Assembly: GCA_938001915.1 (NCBI GenBank)
Contig: CALLBD010000049.1
Span: forward strand, 1-64,000
Direction: 5' to 3'
DNA: 64,000 bases
From: an uncultured Caulobacterales bacterium
Lineage (GTDB): Bacteria; Pseudomonadota; Alphaproteobacteria; Caulobacterales; Maricaulaceae
The notes beneath the pieces were generated by a model. The model was given only the letters and a program-made list of their open reading frames with translations. It ran no database searches and was not told the origin of the DNA. Positions 60,967-64,000 of the stretch are shown piece after piece (position 1 is the first letter of the stretch; every line of letters starts with the position of its first letter). A program made the translations under genes and the position numbers.

Positions 60967-62393
60967 AACTTGCCAAGCTGTTCGGGGAGTTCAGCCGCCC
61001 AATAGGTAATGTCACCTGCCCCAAGACAGACCACCAAATCCCCCGCTTCCAAATGTGGATGCAGGTCTGCGGCTAATGACGCCTTTGAGGTAAGCGCCAC
61101 ATCTCTGTGGCCGTGACTACGTAAGCTCTCCGCGAGAGCGGGACCAGATACGCTCTCAATCGGCGCTTCCCCCGCCGCGTAAACATCCGCGACATAGACA
61201 AAATCCGCATCATTAAAACAGGTCGAAAATTCTTCAAAGTGATTGGACAGACGCGAATAGCGATGCGGTTGCACAACGGCATGAACGCGGCCTTTTGAAA
61301 CTTGCCGGGCTGCTTGGAGGACCGCCGCGATTTCCACAGGATGATGCCCATAATCATCAATAACATTCACGCCGTTCCATTCCCCAACATGGGTGAAGCG
61401 GCGCTTAACGCCGCCAAAGCTAGCTAATCCCGCTCGAACTTTCTCGACATCCAAACCGAGCTCTCTCGAGACCGCAATGGCGGACAAGACATTTTGCGTA
61501 TTATGCTTGCCGGCCATGGGCAGGAATAAATCTTCCCACCGATCTTCTTCACCATCATGATTTCTGAAGACGACATCGAAGCGCGAGCCTTCTGTCTCTG
61601 GACGTAAGTTTTCTGCCCGCACATCCGCTTGCGGGTTAAAGCCATAAGTGATGACGCGGCGATCACTAATGCGGCTGACGAGTGTCTGCACTTCGGGGTG
61701 ATCGATACACAACACGGCGAAACCGTAAAAAGGCAGGTTCTCGACGAAGGTATCAAAAGCTTTGCGCAAGACATCGAAATCGCCGTAATGCTCCATATGT
61801 TCGGGATCGATATTTGTGACGACGGCAACGGTCGGCAATAGTTTTAGAAATGACCCATCACTTTCATCGGCTTCGACAACCATCCATTCTCCAAGGCCAA
61901 GTTTGGCATTAGACTTGTAGGCATTGATTATCCCGCCGTTAATAACCGTCGGGTCCAGACCGCCGCCCTCTAATAGCGCCGCAATCATTGTTGTCGTTGT
62001 TGTTTTCCCGTGCGTTCCGCCGACGGCGACGGTCCATTTGAGACGCATCAACTCCGCGAGCATTTCCGCGCGGCGCACGACAGGAATAGAGCGCGCCCGC
62101 GCTTCCATCAGCTCAGGGTTATCCGCCTTAATCGCTGAAGACATCACAATTGCGCCCGCGCCGACAACTTGTTCGGCCCTTTGGCCAATGAAAATCTCAG
62201 CGCCCAAACGTTTCAATCGCGCCGTATTTGTACTCTCCCGCGCGTCGGAGCCTTGAACCTGATAGCCCAAATTCAACATGACTTCGGCAATACCAGACAT
62301 ACCGATACCTCCAATGCCAACGAAGTGAATTGGACCCAGATCAAAGGGGACCTTCGTCGCGAGAGCATTTTGCTTGAGATTAGTTTGGGGCAT
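60963..62393 (-). CDS. murC: UDP-N-acetylmuramate--L-alanine ligase
   Basis: [44 protein letters not shown]; start at MPQTNLK preferred. Confidence 0.97.
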   Translation of the reverse strand: MPQTNLKQNALATKVPFDLGPIHFVGIGGIGMSGIAEVMLNLGYQVQGSDARESTNTARLKRLGAEIFIGQRAEQVVGAGAIVMSSAIKADNPELMEARARSIPVVRRAEMLAELMRLKWTVAVGGTHGKTTTTTMIAALLEGGGLDPTVINGGIINAYKSNAKLGLGEWMVVEADESDGSFLKLLPTVAVVTNIDPEHMEHYGDFDVLRKAFDTFVENLPFYGFAVLCIDHPEVQTLVSRISDRRVITYGFNPQADVRAENLRPETEGSRFDVVFRNHDGEEDRWEDLFLPMAGKHNTQNVLSAIAVSRELGLDVEKVRAGLASFGGVKRRFTHVGEWNGVNVIDDYGHHPVEIAAVLQAARQVSKGRVHAVVQPHRYSRLSNHFEEFSTCFNDADFVYVADVYAAGEAPIESVSGPALAESLRSHGHRDVALTSKASLAADLHPHLEAGDLVVCLGAGDITYWAAELPEQLGKL

Positions 62394-62400
62394 ATTGGCC

Positions 62401-63480
62401 TTAGGTAAGCGTTGCGATGACCAACTGTGCGAGATCACGAGCCGCGTTCGGACGCCCGAGGGAACGGGCAGAAGCGGCGGCGGAAGAGAGCCAGTTCGAA
62501 TCATTTAATCTATCCTGCAAGATATTAGCGACAGATTCAGGCGTAAACTCAGATTCGGGCAGAATATCGGCAGCTCCGTGACTTTCCAGTGACCGCGCGT
62601 TGATGGTTTGATGATCATCCATAGCAATCGCGAGCGGGATAAGAAGCGAGGGTTTACCCATGAGAGCAATTTCAGACACAGACGACGCCCCCGCCCTTGC
62701 TATAATATAATGCGCTTTTGCAAGGTGAGCCTCAATGTCGGAAAAGAACGTTTCACAAATCGCGCCGACGCCCAATTCCGCATAAACCGCCCGCGCTGTT
62801 TCGACTTCGCTTTCGGTTGTTTGCTGAACAACTCTTATACGGCTTCTCAGCTCAGAGGGTAATAAAGCCATAACCTTGGGGAGTGTTTGCGACAAAATCC
62901 GTGCGCCCAAACTCCCGCCAACACAGAGAAGATTGATAACATCTGTCGGCGGGTCATAGCGCTCAGGGACAGCATCCGTAATCTGCGCGCGCATAGGATT
63001 GCCTAAGAAGTGAATATTAGCTTTCGAACTAACTTTTTCTAATCTCTCAAAACCCGAAACAACATGATTGGCTTTCGCAGCAAAGACCCGGTTGACGCGG
63101 CCTAAGACAGCATTTTGTTCATGCAGGATAGTGGGGAGTCCTAAGGATTGCGCAGCGCGCATGGCGGGAAATGCGGGATATCCCCCAAAACCGACAACAA
63201 TGTCTGGTTGCCAATTACGAATGAAGGCTTTGGCTTGGCGTATGCCTTTAGCGAGTTTGAATATGCCCTTTATAGCCTGGAAAGGCTTACGCGGAGAAAT
63301 AGACGCCGCCTGCACTTCGATAATTTTATCTGCTGGAATACGGCCACTATGTTTCTGTCCGCGCGCATCCGTCATCAGCGCGACCTTCCAGCCTTTAGCT
63401 TTTAGATTTTCAGCTAAGGACTGCGCCGGGAACATATGGCCGCCCGTACCACCAGCCGCGAGAAGAATTCTACGTGTCAC
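62401..63480 (-). CDS. murG: UDP-GlcNAc--undecaprenyl-PP-MurNAc-pentapeptide GlcNAc transferase
   Basis: [57 protein letters not shown]. Confidence 0.97.
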   Translation of the reverse strand: MTRRILLAAGGTGGHMFPAQSLAENLKAKGWKVALMTDARGQKHSGRIPADKIIEVQAASISPRKPFQAIKGIFKLAKGIRQAKAFIRNWQPDIVVGFGGYPAFPAMRAAQSLGLPTILHEQNAVLGRVNRVFAAKANHVVSGFERLEKVSSKANIHFLGNPMRAQITDAVPERYDPPTDVINLLCVGGSLGARILSQTLPKVMALLPSELRSRIRVVQQTTESEVETARAVYAELGVGAICETFFSDIEAHLAKAHYIIARAGASSVSEIALMGKPSLLIPLAIAMDDHQTINARSLESHGAADILPESEFTPESVANILQDRLNDSNWLSSAAASARSLGRPNAARDLAQLVIATLT

Positions 63481-63501
63481 TGTACCCTCGGGGCCAAAAC
63501 T

Positions 63502-64000
63502 CTACTTGCCATATTCATAGGCCCCAGGACGCCGCCGCGTGAAGGCGAGGATTAGACCTGCGGTAAAACACATCGCCAGCATGGACGACCCGCCATTGGA
63601 AATAAACGGCAGCGTCATGCCTTTACTGGGCGCCATATTTAAATTCACGAAAAGATTTATGATGGCCTGCATCCCAACCAATGTGGCCAACCCTGCCGTC
63701 GCGAGTTGGCAGAAATAATCATTTAGCCGCAACGCATTGCGGAACGTCTGCACCACGAACCCCGCGATTAGAAAAATAAGAATGGTTGATATAAGAAAGC
63801 CAAACTCTTCAACCGTTACAGCAAAAATAAAATCCGTATTCCCATCGGGCAAAGAGTATTTCACGCGTCCCTCACCAGGACCTTGACCAAAGAACCCACC
63901 GGAGGATATCGCCTCCAAGGCCTTATCGGTCTGATAGCTATCAGAGGTATTTGGGGAGATAAAAGCCGATACGCGGGCGCGAACATGCGGCAAAGTCAAA
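63502..64000 (-). CDS. ftsW: Peptidoglycan polymerase FtsW, 5' end beyond window
   Basis: QTDKALEAISSGGFFGQGPGEGRVKYSLPDGNTDFIFAVTVEEFGF; last in dcw run. Confidence 0.93.
   Translation of the reverse strand, partial: LTLPHVRARVSAFISPNTSDSYQTDKALEAISSGGFFGQGPGEGRVKYSLPDGNTDFIFAVTVEEFGFLISTILIFLIAGFVVQTFRNALRLNDYFCQLATAGLATLVGMQAIINLFVNLNMAPSKGMTLPFISNGGSSMLAMCFTAGLILAFTRRRPGAYEYGK

Overview
64 kb window of an alphaproteobacterial chromosome. The gene order ftsW-murG-murC-murB-ddl-ftsQ-ftsA-ftsZ-lpxC-bamD-recN-ligA, and CtrA-like boxes at ftsZ, are typical of Caulobacter/Hyphomonad-type bacteria. Four blocks stand out. (1) 1-8.4 kb: housekeeping genes (Gfo/Idh/MocA oxidoreductase, HU, class II DAHP synthase, glutathione reductase, rpiA, glmU, HAD phosphatase). 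(2) 8.7-24.9 kb: a large lipid locus that I read as a bacterial sphingolipid (ceramide / anionic ceramide-phosphate) biosynthesis and export island. It holds serine palmitoyltransferase, a dedicated ACP, an acyl-CoA/ACP synthetase, a bCerS-like GNAT protein, a DAGK/ceramide-kinase-like protein, a Tam41-like nucleotidyltransferase, two LptF/LptG permeases, two NTP transferases, a HAD phosphatase, and an 834-aa fusion of a Wzx-like flippase, a degenerate NTase and a CDP-alcohol phosphotransferase. (3) 29.8-40.2 kb: an accessory redox/stress region starting at a decayed tyrosine-recombinase fragment next to the 5' end of dusA. It carries a TetR regulator and six copies of one palindrome (TTGACC-N4-GGTCAA type) in front of a DUF417/RclC-like gene, the tetR gene, a small secreted-protein operon, and a DM13 / small ORF / glutaredoxin / flavoprotein-disulfide-reductase operon. 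(4) 42-64 kb: uvrD, prmA, aminopeptidase P and the dcw cluster. No rRNA, tRNA, CRISPR array or intact mobile element was recognised. All family calls come from reading motifs, not from database searches.
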